Source: Hydrangea macrophylla
Lineage: Eukaryota; Streptophyta; Magnoliopsida; Cornales; Hydrangeaceae
NCBI GenBank assembly: GCA_033977485.1
Contig: CM066984.1
Coordinates: 31,415,501 to 31,479,500 of the forward strand
Length of the DNA stretch: 64,000 nt
Reading direction: 5' to 3'
Position numbers and translations under genes: made by a program
In this document: positions 1-10,569 of the stretch, one piece after another
Position numbering within the stretch: position 1 is the first letter of the stretch
Layout of the letters: each line of letters opens with the position of its first letter
The notes under the pieces: generated by a model
Told to the model about the DNA's origin: nothing
The model's database searches: none
Seen by the model: the letters and a program-made list of their open reading frames with translations, nothing else

Positions 1-1350
1 TGTGTTTGTCGAATTTCATTGAAATAATGCATTAACTCATTGTTTAGTCTCACTATTCTTGTCTTGGTTGATAGTCAAGTTAAATTATTTGCTACCATGC
101 TAAATAATCTTCCGTCACCAAACATTGAAGAACTATATGTCCATAGGAGATGATGGTAGGCCCTCTTTGTTTACCTATCCAGATAAATGATAAAAATTGC
201 CTAAGTTCGCCCCTTTGAGCTGTTAAAATGCCATTTTTTTAATCGCCATTATCTTTTTTTTGGCTCCAATTTGACCAAAGTTTACCACTGAAGGATTGAT
301 AAACTTTTAGTGGTGATAAGGCGATGTGTCGATTGAGAAGAAGAAGAAAACAAGATGATGTTTGGGGAAGTTGTCTTGGTATTCAATGAACATTTGTTTC
401 AAAAGCATGAAAAGGAAAAGAAAAAAAGAGGTTAAGAGAAGAAAAGAAAGAAAAGAAGAGGAAAAAAATGAAAAGAAAAAATGAAAAGAAGAGAATGAAA
501 AGATGAAAGTTGGTAGAAGAATTAATGAAAGAAATCGAACATGCCTTACAACGCCATTCTAAAACTACCTAACGAATCCTTTCTATCCTTTTTCATTGCC
601 TAAGCCACGTTACAACCGTTCAAAAGTCCTATTTGATCCTAGGAAACATGGTTTGGATATGTAAACGTTGGGATGGGGATTAAAACATGATAACGATTAA
701 TTTTTCTTGACTGTTGGTGTCCTATTCATGAGACTATTATTCGTTCATGTCATGCGTCTTTTACGAGTCATATGTGAGCCTTTCTTAATTTGAAACCATA
801 TTTCCTTTGCTCACATATACTAGAGAAATTACACCTGTTTCTGAGTATTTCATTTGAGAGTGTAATTAACATTGTGAGATTCGTAGTCGAAGCATAGTTG
901 GGTGGTTATCCGAGTTATATTCCAAGCTCATGACATGTGCGTGTTCCTTTGACTACCACATCACAGACGTGAAATTTTATGAGAAACTGTATTGATTTAT
1001 ACAATGCATATGCTAGGGATTATTTTTAATGACGTAGGTGGACGTTTGATTCCGTTTCTTTTTGTTCGTTATTGTTTTTCAAATCACTGTTTTACGATAA
1101 GGAGTATTGAATGTTCTATTTTTTTTAAATAAAACTTTTAAAATATAATGAAATAAAGATGGTTATGGGTGACTTGTTGACGAGAACCCTCATGAGACTT
1201 CACTCGTCCGACTAGGGACACCTAGAGGTTTAAAAGGTTTGTTGCATATGCTAAGTGCAATCGTGATCTATGCAAAAATGGAGTAGAAATTTTATTTTTA
1301 TTAGTAGTTTTATTTTTTTATTCTTTTTTGCTCGATGACTAGCAAAATGT
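1..1350. other. Left flank, noncoding retroelement-like sequence
   Basis: No credible gene is seen here. The stretch is AT-rich, with a purine-rich tract at about 408-520 made of AAAAG and GAAAAG runs. It ends in a polypurine-like tract and an LTR-like start (next entry), so it is most simply the 3' untranslated part of a retrotransposon whose coding region lies left of the window. This is an inference; no protein homology was recognised. Confidence 0.35.
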
Positions 1351-2148
1351 AGGTTTGGGGGTGTGATTGGGAGTGAACAAGTCCTAATTACACGCCTTAA
1401 TTCACATTTGTTAGCACTTTTTATCCCCTTTTTGTGTATTTTTATTTTTTTTAATTTTCTAGCAGGTTTTGGAAGAAAGCAAGAGTTTCAGGCCAAGTAA
1501 GGAGTAAAAACAGAAGAAAAAAAGTAGAAAAAGCTACCTCGTGCGAGCGGCCTATTCGTGCAACTTCCCAAAAACACGCTCACGTGACCCTCTTGCATGA
1601 ACTGTACAAAAAAAAGTGGAAATGCGTATTTCTATGTGCTGAAGACTTCGGTCTGAATAAAATTGCCTAATTATGTCCCGAAACGTAAATAAAGTAATTT
1701 TAGTGCGATTAGGTTTAGAAAGCCATTAAAACTTGCTCTAAAACTACATATACTCTATTTTAATTCAATTTATGTAGTTATTAGTTATTTTTTAATAAGT
1801 ATTCTAATTTTTGTAGGTTTTGGAACTTTAACTTGAAAATGCACAAAAATCCAATGATTAGTGGCTTTGGAAGTCATTCTGGGCTCAAACGGTGATTCCG
1901 GTGAAAGTTGAATGCAGTAGCAGCCTCGAAAAATCTCATTTTTGACAAGGAATACTTCAGATTTGAGAAATTTTTCCAGAGATATAAAATGTAGATCTTC
2001 GAGTTACGAACGTGTGGCCACAAATGATGAGTGAATACGAGGTCTGAGTCAAAAGTTATCACAATTCTACAATCGGTGCATAGAGTAGCAGAAATCTGAG
2101 AAAAGTTAGAAAATGGGCAGGTCGCTGAAGTGACCCGCGCGCGCGAAA
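1351..2148 (+). mobile_element. Possible 3' polypurine tract and LTR of an unclassified retrotransposon
   Basis: The tract AGGTTTGGGGG at 1351-1361 is directly followed by TGTGATTGGG. This is the usual layout of a PPT abutting a 3' LTR in plant Ty3/gypsy elements. The following roughly 790 bp is noncoding and ends near a CG-alternating stretch (about 2130-2142). Coding sequence of gypsy A resumes at about 2149. I could not find a clear terminal CA or a TSD at the right junction, so this may be a truncated LTR or a deletion breakpoint rather than a clean insertion. Confidence 0.3.
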
Positions 2149-2460
2149 ATCTCCTTGTTTTTGAGCTTCTTAATTCCTCGATCTAGAATTCGCACTAGAC
2201 CTTCGTGGAACATAACGTTATCATTTACTTCAATATCCTTGAAGTTAATCTCGTGCATTGGGTTGTGGGCACACTTTCTCAGCATACTGATATGGAATAC
2301 GTTGTGCACTCCTAACATCTTCGGCGGCAATGCAAATCGATAAGAAACCTTTCTAGCACGCTCTAGGATTTCGAATCATTCGATGAATCGCGACGATAGC
2401 TTGCCTCTCTTCTGACCAAAACAAACAATCCCTCAAACAGGTGAGACCTTAAGCAGCACG
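2149..2460 (-). pseudogene. Gypsy A integrase C-terminal fragment
   Basis: Read on the minus strand, this encodes the tail of a Ty3/gypsy integrase. It contains LPPKMLGVHNVFHISMLRK, the classic motif just before the chromodomain of plant chromoviruses, followed by an acidic stretch and VRILDRGIKKLKNKE. The expected chromodomain is missing: homology stops at about 2149, where unrelated sequence begins. At the other edge the reading continues directly into the sequence at 30662 once the Tat element and one TSD copy are removed, so the two pieces were one gene. At least one in-frame stop lies between 2340 and 2460. Dead copy, no expected function. Confidence 0.8.
2456..2460. repeat. TSD GCACG, left copy, of the Tat element
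   Basis: GCACG sits directly before the LTR start TGTGGG. The same five bases follow the other LTR at 30657-30661. It splits the gypsy A integrase, which fixes the element's outer boundaries. Confidence 0.9.
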
Positions 2461-4890
2461 TGTGGGTATCACATTTTTCTCACCCACAACTTTTCTAAAA
2501 TTTTTTTTTTCAATTTAAAATACAAATCACGAGTCGCCACTTAATTTTTAAAGGAAAATTAAGAAACCATTTGAAAGCAAACTGATCATTTTTAGAAAAC
2601 TAGAGATTTCTGGGTCCGGGGATTATAGAATGAGAGGGGAAGGAGCCCGGAGGACTAAAACACCCCCTCTCATCCTATCTCACGATAGGCCTCTACTCAA
2701 CATCCTTTTAATCAAATTATTAATCTAAATGTGCTCTCAACTAATACATAGATATACATGTACATTAGAAAAGCATGTCCAAAGGGTGTAAGATTGCTAA
2801 TGGTAAAAATATCATTCAAAACTACATAATTCAATTAGCAAGCTACATGATTATGATAGGGAGCAAGAGAACTCGGGATTCAGCCGCGAATATTAGACGT
2901 GCAATGCATACAAAAATAAAAATCCTAATAAAGGGGCTCTCTAATCAGATATATACACATAAGGTAAATCATAATTCTAAGGTGTCGAACATGGAGTCGA
3001 AAAATAAAATCAAGAAATACAATAAACTAGAGAGGGGTTAAAAAATCAAACTCAATAGCGCTACAAAATAGAGGTTACTCCACATGATATACAATATATA
3101 ATACAAAATTCTAAATAACATCCTTGAACTTCTAGCCTAAATTTATCAAGTATGGAAGAATTGACATAATTATGAAATCCTTCTAATTAGTTGGAAATGT
3201 ATCACTTCTATAGATATACAAGTCTCAACTAGGAGCCAATGTAATATCCATATAGAGATGATGTAGTCCCAACATGGTCACAAGGAGCTCGCAATTATGT
3301 TTCATTAAATTTAATCCTAATACAAAATGAATTCTAATTACAAGTATCAATCTACATGGATGAATGTATATGAATACATGAATGTGGGCAAGAGTAAGCT
3401 ATGAGCTATGAACTACTCATTGATTTGGATCATTTAACCTCTGAATTTAATTAAGTTTAACTAATCATTATTGTAGCACGATTTAATCCCTAGGTCATAG
3501 AAAAGTCATTCAAACCATTATTTACAAAGTTTACCAAATCTGTCACAAAATTCTGAAAATTACAGAGAGCAAACCAGAACTTCCAAAATACAAAAGGCAT
3601 GCTTACCATAGTTTGATATCAATGAATTTTGGACACCAGATGCCTTTGTGAGTCTAGTTTCCAACCAAAAAAGAAAAATCGAAGATCAATAGTTCAATCT
3701 CTGGGAATTAGACAAACACTAGACATCACTTAGAAATTTACAACTCTCTATCCAGAGTATTTGTATGATTTTCTAAAAATAGTAAATAAATTTGAAAGAC
3801 TCTAATAATTTTAGGGGATCTCATTAACACATTAAACTTCATAGGAAAAATTATTTGAAGCCAAGAATGCTTGATTAAGGTTCTGATTTACTCATTTCAA
3901 AAAGGTGTTAATATTCTAAAACTCTGGACAGATTATAGTTGTTTCACAAAACTCATGACCAAACCACTTTAAACATGAAATCTCATTAAAAACAAATTCC
4001 CGGTGGTAAAACCTTGTGTTATTGACACTCTCCAATTGGTTTGATTTAATTCCAACGGTTCGTTATTTAACTAAAAATCTTTGATCAAAGGTGGTTTATG
4101 AACTCACTACACCATTGTCAAGTTCACCTTTTATTTGTTAACTTTAGCTATCAAGCCATTAAGTTTGGCTTAACCTAAACTACTTTTCTTCCAATTTGAT
4201 GGTCATTGGAGACGAGGGACACTCATACTTATAGACCTCAATGAAATATGAAGAAGCTTCATGAAATCTCAAAATAATGAACCTGAACCATCGAGGTAGG
4301 TTTAAACTCATTGACCAAACATACTACAATCAACCTTAATCCTCTTTTAAATCATGAGTTTACAAGGAGATTAAGGGATTCCAAGTCCAAGGACTCAAGT
4401 AAGACAATGAAAGTCTCATGAGTCCTAAGAGATGATCATAATCAAAGAAAATGAAAGCAAAATCCAAGTAATATCTAAATTGGCTTTATAATTTATTTAA
4501 CCTTAAATCTTAAGCCAATTTGATCCAATCTAATGAAATGAAAGTTTAATCACAATATTAATGGTGTGTGATGAAATGGGATAGGAAAGGAGCTTTTAAC
4601 AATGTGTGAAAGATCTTAAAGAACCCTATGTATATTGTGATTAAGCTTGGAATTCGAGTCATAATTAGCTAGAGATTACCTCCAACTGTCCTGAACTTTA
4701 AAATCTTTAGAGGTCTTTCAAAGGTGGTTCAAGCTCTTTGCTCCTAACTCATGCAAATTCTTCCTTAAACTCCTCTAGACTTGCTCCTAATTATGTTTAG
4801 AGAATTTTTAAGAGGTTTAAAACAAAGAAAATCAAGATAGGCTTCTTTAAGATTCAAAATTCCAAGTCCCTTGTAATGGGATATTCATCC

Positions 4891-4900
4891 CCTTTATATA
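4891..4900 (-). promoter_or_regulatory. TATA-like box of the Tat 3' LTR
   Basis: On the minus strand this reads TATATAAAGG, followed downstream by the LTR hairpin-free region. The same motif is at 30088-30097 in the 5' LTR, so it is the probable core promoter of the element's RNA. Confidence 0.55.
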
Positions 4901-4984
4901 GGCAATTTTTTAAAGGGTATTTCAGTATTTTCAAGGGCAAAACCCTAATTTTGGACGTCCTTTTGAAGGTACAAAATGTACTAT

Positions 4985-5255
4985 TGCAAAGCTGGCAGCT
5001 ACAAAAATGCAGCACTCAACAGAGATGGAAGCGGCACTCAATAAGTGCCGGTGCGGCACTCACTGAAAGCCGGTACGACATTCACTAAATGCCGATGCGG
5101 CACTCAATGAATGTCGTAGACAACTCCATGGACTGCCATATTTTTTGGAATTCTGATTTTCGCGATATTTGATGTATTTTTGCAGCTATCAGTGAGCGCC
5201 ATTGGTATGCTTACTAACTGCCGTACGACAATCAAAGAGTGTCGCACCGGTCACC
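4985..5255. repeat. Cluster of GGCACTC/GAGTGCC hairpin units in Tat 3' LTR
   Basis: A run of imperfect inverted-repeat units of about 20 bp, such as GCGGCACTCAATAAGTGCCG, recurs with variants including GACATTCACTAAATGCCG and GGCACTCAATGAATGTCG. Each unit can fold on itself. The same cluster is in the 5' LTR (30205-30445), and related clusters occur at 6845-6935 and 10436-10550 inside the element. Confidence 0.75.
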
Positions 5256-5457
5256 CATGACTGTCATAAAAATGTGCCATGTGCCATTTTCTTCTATCTC
5301 TTATTTTTCTTCTTCCTTTATTTTGTCTGAATTGTAGAGCCTTTCGAAGAGCTTGAATCACCTTTAGAAGTCCTAGATTAGTTCGGACATTGCCATCATC
5401 AGATCTGGAGGTAACACTTCCCTTAATTCGACATTTGGTCAAAATTGGGTGTCTATA

Positions 5458-5472
5458 GTTTGCCCCTCTTTG
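5458..5472 (-). other. Polypurine tract of the Tat element
   Basis: On the minus strand the sequence just before the 3' LTR reads AAAGAGGGGCAAAC. This is a purine-rich tract directly abutting the LTR, as needed for plus-strand priming in reverse transcription. Confidence 0.7.
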
Positions 5473-5954
5473 ACAGAGCTTGTGGAGTAACACATTTCAC
5501 AAGTGAATGTCAAAGCATGTGTGAAGACAAGCCTTTGACCAAACTGTCGAATTTAGGTAAAACAAAAATGCATTGCAAAAGAAAACAGGCGTGCAGTAAT
5601 GGGTCATGCTGGTCGTGCTCAATGATGAGCTACCTTCGTATTCACTCAAGAATCAGACTGAGGTATAGTTTTAGCAAGGGTCGAACACACACAAGCATGT
5701 GCTCATGCAATGATGACTGTCAATGCTACTTTGTGCTCTAAATCGTGCATTCCTAACATTTTTAGATGCAATCCATGCCTTATGCTACTTAATGCTCATA
5801 TTTTCTCGTTCTTAAAGATAAGTTTATTCTTTAGAATTCAGAGTTTCTATAATCATCAGGTTAATTCTCTTCAAGATACATGGCTATCTCGACTGAAAGG
5901 ACGAACACAATGAACTGGGTGGCGCTTCGCGACTTAGGCCCCGGTGTCAATGCG
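5473..5954. other. Tat 3' noncoding region, first part
   Basis: Between the PPT and the tandem repeats I see no supported gene. Short open frames here have no recognisable domains. Confidence 0.4.
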
Positions 5955-6211
5955 GGTTTGCTCTGAAAATTCACAGCCCTTCAGTCCCGTCGGATATGTT
6001 TGCTCTGAAAAATCCGCAGTCCTTTGGCCCCGTCGGATATGTTTGCTCTAAAAAATCCACAGCCCTTTGGCCCATCGGATATGTTTGCTCTAAAAAATTC
6101 GCAGCCCTTTGGCTTCGTCAGATATGTTTGCTCTAAAAAATCCGCAGCCCTTCAGCCTCGTCGGATATGTTTGCTTTAAAAAATTTGCAGCCCTTCGGCC
6201 TCGTCAGATGA
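5955..6211 (+). repeat. 43-bp tandem repeat, six units
   Basis: Six consecutive units of 42-43 bp each begin GTTTGCTCTGAAAAATCC (or a close variant) and continue through CAGCCCTTTGGCCCCGTC to GGATAT. Unit starts are at about 5955, 5997, 6040, 6082, 6125 and 6168. Substitutions vary between units. It lies in the untranslated 3' region of the Tat element, where satellite-like arrays are common. Confidence 0.85.
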
Positions 6212-6243
6212 ACTCAAAGAATGCAAGAGTTCATTTGCAGCCC

Positions 6244-6404
6244 TTCTTTGAGTTCATTTGACTCCCAAATTTTATAAAATGGAAATTTCTTTGAGTCTGA
6301 AAAATCCACAGCCCTTTGGACTCAAAACAAACAAAATTGGGAGTCAAACAGACTCAAAGAAATTTCCATTTTATAAAATTTGGGAGTCAAATGAACTCAA
6401 AGAA
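6244..6404. repeat. Perfect 56-bp inverted repeat with 49-bp loop
   Basis: Arms at 6244-6299 and 6349-6404 are exact reverse complements by reading, separated by 6300-6348. The arms contain GACTCAAAGAAATTTCC and its complement. The loop contains a piece of the preceding 43-bp tandem unit (AAAATCCACAGCCCTTTGG), so the hairpin arose inside or next to that array. A transcript would fold into a long perfect stem. Confidence 0.9.
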
Positions 6405-6725
6405 TTCAAGAGTTTTGAAAACAAGAGTCAATTTGAACTCAAAGCAAAATTGCGAGTCAACCAGACTCAAATTCTTTTCAATTTTTCAAAATCAGATTCA
6501 AAGAATTCAGAATTCTCAAAAATAGGGGTCTAACTATCCCAAAATAATTTAATTCCAAAATTGGGAGCCAATTCGACTCATAGAAATTTTTATTCACAAA
6601 ATTGGGAGTCGACTAGACTCAAAGTATCCAAAACTCCCAAAAATAGGAGTCAATTTGACCCAAAACAAATCAAATTCTAAAATTGGGAGTCGGTTGGACT
6701 TGGAAATTACTTTCGAGGACCAAAG
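6405..6725 (+). repeat. Degenerate repeats of the GGGAGTC..GACTCAAAG type
   Basis: Several diverged units of about 50-65 bp recur, each carrying AAAATTGGGAGTC followed by a short spacer and GACTCAAAG or a variant. Clear cases start near 6334, 6382, 6577 and 6694. They share sequence with the arms of the preceding inverted repeat. The overlapping open frames at 6258-6533 are a product of this low-complexity sequence. Confidence 0.6.
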
Positions 6726-6844
6726 TGAACAAGGCGGGTAGACTATAGGGGCTTAAATTCAAATGTAGGGACCTAATTTGAATTTTGGGGGAAAAACCAA
6801 GGGTCTCTTAACCGCCTCATTCGCGACACACGCTTGAAAATGTG

Positions 6845-6935
6845 GCAGTCTTTGACTGCCATGAGGCACTCGTGGAATGCCGCTGCGGCATTCAGAGAGT
6901 GCCGTACGACACTCCACTAATTGTCGCTCACAGAT
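6845..6935. repeat. Internal GGCACTC hairpin cluster of the Tat element
   Basis: Units such as GAGGCACTCGTGGAATGCCG and GCGGCATTCAGAGAGTGCCG repeat here. They are the same design as the LTR clusters, but lie upstream of the antisense gene on the plus strand. Confidence 0.7.
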
Positions 6936-7174
6936 TTTGAGTGCTGCTCGGGCTAGGCAGGCTGCTTATACGTGGGTTTTACTTCATTTTGATCTCATTC
7001 TTCAGTCCTCTTCAAACCAAAATTCTCTCTGGAGATTTTTCTCTATTTTCTTACAGTGATCTTAGAAGGGTTAGAGGTTGGTTTCTTTCGATTAACATCA
7101 TGTTATTCTCTTCATTTTTATTGTTTTCTTAGATTCTAAGGTTTTAACTCTTCCTTTTGACAGGCTTATTCGAC

Positions 7175-9936
7175 ATGGCGAGTTGCTCGGGTAGTAGAAA
7201 GAAGGCCAAGTACAGGGCTACCCCCACCCCGATACCATTTTCTTGCTTCGAGATCCAGACAAGCACCTGTCCGCCTAAGCTTTCCAAAGAGAGGTATACG
7301 CCTCTATAAGTCATTTCTTTTAATTTTCTGCTAAAAAATTTCAGTGAATGCAACATTCGACAACATGCTCCCCCTTTAGCTTATTTAGAATGCGCTATTG
7401 AATGCATGCCCCCTGCTTTTCAAGATTCTGAGTGCTTTAATTGTCCCCCGCACTTATTCATTTTCATTTATTTATTTGTTTTCCTTTGTTCTTTTCTACT
7501 CTTGTCCTTAAAACCCATGAACAAGAAGATGATGCCTGTGATGCGTGGCAAAAATTTTTACGTCTCTTTCGTGAACGCAAGTGTCATGCTTATAGAATCC
7601 TCTAAACGTTCCAATTATTCTCTTTTTATTCATTCATATTTATTTTCATCGTTCACTACTATTTCTCCTTATTCTTTTATTATTATCTTTTTAAAAAATT
7701 TTCAAGAATCATATGAATGCAACGCATGTCAACAAAACTTTATATATCCTCTTGTGAATGCGAATGTTCCTGCCTGCGAATTTTTTGAGTACTGCAATCG
7801 CTCTCTTATGTTTATTCACTATTAATTCTCAACCTTTTTTTAATCATTATTTACCTTTTTATTTCTTTTTTTTATTTACTTGCTTGCTGATACTAAATTT
7901 TGTAACTTTTGCAACTCCAGCCCGTTGTACTGAAGGGATTTGGCAGCTTGGCTCACGGCTTTGCATGGTACGAGTCTCTGAATGAGACTGTACAGGGATT
8001 AATTATCGTCGTAGGTTTTGGGGACTTCGTCAAGCTTTTGACGACAAGCTCCAACGATCTTCGTCAGATACACGCCCTGGACGAGCGTTGGTGGGACACC
8101 ACTAACACGTTCCACTTCGAGTTTGGGGAGATGACCATGACCCCACTTGACTTCTAGATGATCACTGGGATCCCTTTCAAGGGGAGTGCTTGCAGTACCT
8201 AGATACGGTGATCGAGTGGGATCAGGTGCTGTCGCTATTGGGAGTGGTTCCTGAGAAGCCTCTGGTCATGGCTAAGTGGTTCATAGATACGTTCTAGGGC
8301 CAGTAGGGCTTTACGGATGAATAGATGGCTCAAGGCTTTATTATGTACATGCTTGGATGCTCTTTGTTGAGCGATAGGGGCGACCGAATCTCAGTGGCAT
8401 TGGTGGCATCCCTGGAGCACATGGATCACATATGCGAGTACGACTGGGCTAGAGCTAGATTGGCTATCCTGTACAGACATATGGGGGACATTTTTTAAGA
8501 TCGGCCATGCTCCACCGGCGGCTTCTGGAGGGCATGGGAGGTATATATTACTCTTTTGTTTTTCATCGGTTTGAATTATTTCCAAATTATAAACCTCGCA
8601 ATCCTCTTTTGATTTCCTTATTTAAGAATCTTGAATCTCATGTTCTTTTCTTTTTTCCTTTTTTTCTTTCTTGTAGATTTGGTCCCATGAGTATCTATAC
8701 ATGATGTCACCTTCGACGCAAGCTGCTAATGCCCTCATCATGCCCAGGGATTGAAGTGGTAGAAGGAACCAGTCGGGCAGAAGACCGGGGCTCATGACTT
8801 TATCTCGTTCAGGAATTTCCTGGCGAACCTACGAGAGCCCCATGTTTGATGGCAGTCTTGGGTGGATGTGCTCCCTACTGTCACTTCAGGGATACAGAGA
8901 TCGGTCGGGTATGACCCTATGAGATTGCTGCTAGATGGCCAAGATACCCGTGAGTGGTACTCAGGGGAAAAAGTGACCAAGCAGTCGCTAATGGCTCCAG
9001 ATATTTCAAGCCATGTCCCCTGCCTGATTCTATGAGGGCTACAGAGATGCTTCAGGGTTTCGTGCTCACGGCCGCCCTGAATCGCTTCACCATTCAGGAT
9101 TTTCTGGAGCCTCCGGACGGGTACGCAGCTTTCCGTGCTGCCAAGCTCATGAGAAACTTCCCTTTGATGGAAGTGACTCGGGTGAGTTTCTTTTAACTTA
9201 TATTCTCTCTTTTGGTTCTTATCACACATATATATTTTCTCACTGAGTTCACTTTTCTCCTTTGTAGCATGTTCCTGCTGCATCTCGGATCCAGCTCTAC
9301 CGCCATGGGATTAGAGCATCAGGACAGTCTCTTACGCCGAGCAGGGCACAATTGTGGTCCCTCGATATCATGTGGGTGCTCCAGTACGATCACGTCCCTT
9401 GGGACTATACAGAGGAGGGCCTACTCTACGCTCATAGTGTGAGGGAGTGGATCCACGGCCGAGAGTGGAGGGTAATTTTCTAAAACTTGACTTTGATTTG
9501 ATGATTTTTCATGCATTCTCATCCTGACTTTCTAACCTCTCTTTTGTTGATTCTCTGATTCAGGCCGACGGGGCGTGGGTCACTGGTGAGGTTTTGGCGA
9601 GAGCCAGGGTAAGTCCTACTATCCCCTCTTATTCATTCTTTTTCTTTTAGCGCTTTTCATTCCAATTCGCCAATTTAACTTAGTTCTTCCCTCTCTTTCT
9701 TCTTTCAAGAAGAAGAGAATAGGGTTTTGGTCCTGTGGGTGAAAGAGCTCGAGCAGTAGCTCCAGCAGCTCGAGGTGGGTCCTAGCAGAGCTCATGGAGG
9801 CGCCAGAGGAGGAAGAGATGGAGGCAGAGGCAGAGGCAGAGGCAGAGGAGGCGGTGGCAGAGGGAGTGGCACGGAGTCAGAGGAGGAGCCTCTCAGACGC
9901 GTCACTCCTCAGACTCGAGGCCAGTACCGAGGTTGA
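7175..9936 (+). pseudogene. Antisense plant-mobile-domain-like gene with introns, inside Tat element
   Basis: This lies opposite to the retrotransposon's own genes. Inferred exons are 7175-about 7292, 7921-8540, 8677-9181, 9268-9471, 9564-9610 and 9710-9936, with GT..AG introns between them. An acceptor TTTTGACAG just before exon 1 suggests a 5'-UTR intron. Exon 2 contains LDERWWDTTNTFHFEFGEM, then TPLDF and MITGIPF, the signature of the plant mobile domain (PMD, as in MAIN/MAIL1-type proteins and TE-borne relatives). The last exon ends in Gly/Arg-rich repeats (GRGRGRGRG) and a stop at 9934-9936. It is broken by stops (for example TAG at 8155-8157), a frameshift near 8190 and further stops in exons 2, 3 and 6; exon 1 phase also does not fit. 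Antisense ORFs, some PMD-related, are known in Tat elements; their role is not settled. Exon limits are my inference. Confidence 0.7.
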
Positions 9937-10435
9937 TTTCACTTTTCTCTTCCATCCTTCTTTTATCCTTTAAGTGTTTTGGAGAGGATTCACATACATT
10001 TGGATAACTGTATATATACATGCATACTTATTTTAATGACGGATCCTGGATAGCCGAGATAGGATAGGCATCTACATACTCCTTTATCGTGATCACTTTT
10101 ATCTTTTCTGCTTGCTTTTATTTCTTATGACCTGCTGCGCATCGTATGTGTGACCATGGCTTGGTCCTTTTGTGAATGTTGCTTTTCTTCTCTTCCCCTT
10201 TTGCGATTGTGACCATAGCTTGGTCTCCCCTTTTTTATCTTAATCTTCTGTGACTGGAGAATGCTGGTAATTATGATTTTGCTTTATTACCTATATATAA
10301 ATGAATGAATGAATGTGACCATGACTTGGTCTTGTTGTACGTGATGCGATTTGATGCACTCGTTTTATTGTTTATTCAATTTTTTGCTTACAGGTGGGCT
10401 GAAAACATTATAAACAAATCCTGGCCAAAATAAAC
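9937..10435. other. Tat 3' noncoding region downstream of the antisense gene
   Basis: No gene is seen. A short phrase TGTGACCATGGCTTGGTC recurs three times with small changes (about 10150, 10205 and 10314), a minor dispersed repeat. Confidence 0.4.
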
Positions 10436-10550
10436 TCTACGCGGCACTCGATTAAGCCTGAGTGGCACTCAGTGAGTGCTACAGCGGCAGTCAGTAAAAG
10501 CCGTGCACATTTAAGGACTGTCGCACAGCATTTCCTAGAGTGTCGTTTTC
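10436..10550. repeat. Second internal GGCACTC hairpin cluster of the Tat element
   Basis: Units GCGGCACTCGATTAAGCC, GGCACTCAGTGAGTGC and related halves repeat just upstream of the second antisense remnant. This mirrors the cluster placed before the first antisense gene. Confidence 0.65.
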
Positions 10551-10569
10551 CTACTCTAAGCCACTATCC

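Larger units (their letters stand above)
2461..5457 (-). repeat. Tat element 3' LTR
   Basis: This 2,997-bp sequence aligns throughout with 27706-30656. It starts (plus) TGTGGGTATC and ends GTCTATA; the other copy ends TCTACA, so the canonical terminal dinucleotide has mutated here. Many substitutions and small indels separate the two LTRs. A TATA-like box (minus, about 4891-4900) and a hairpin cluster (4985-5255) occur in matching places in both copies. The open frame at 2775-3041 is conserved in the other LTR only as a shorter broken frame, so I do not treat it as a gene. Confidence 0.9.

Noticed and set aside
2775..3041. 88-residue plus-strand ORF, also partly open at 28116-28298
   Set aside because: It is antisense inside the Tat LTRs; the two copies differ by frameshifts and the reading is not conserved.
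7406..7985. 139-residue hydrophobic frame (membrane protein?)
   Set aside because: It is a T-rich intron of the antisense gene; hydrophobicity comes from poly-pyrimidine content and the frame crosses the splice acceptor.
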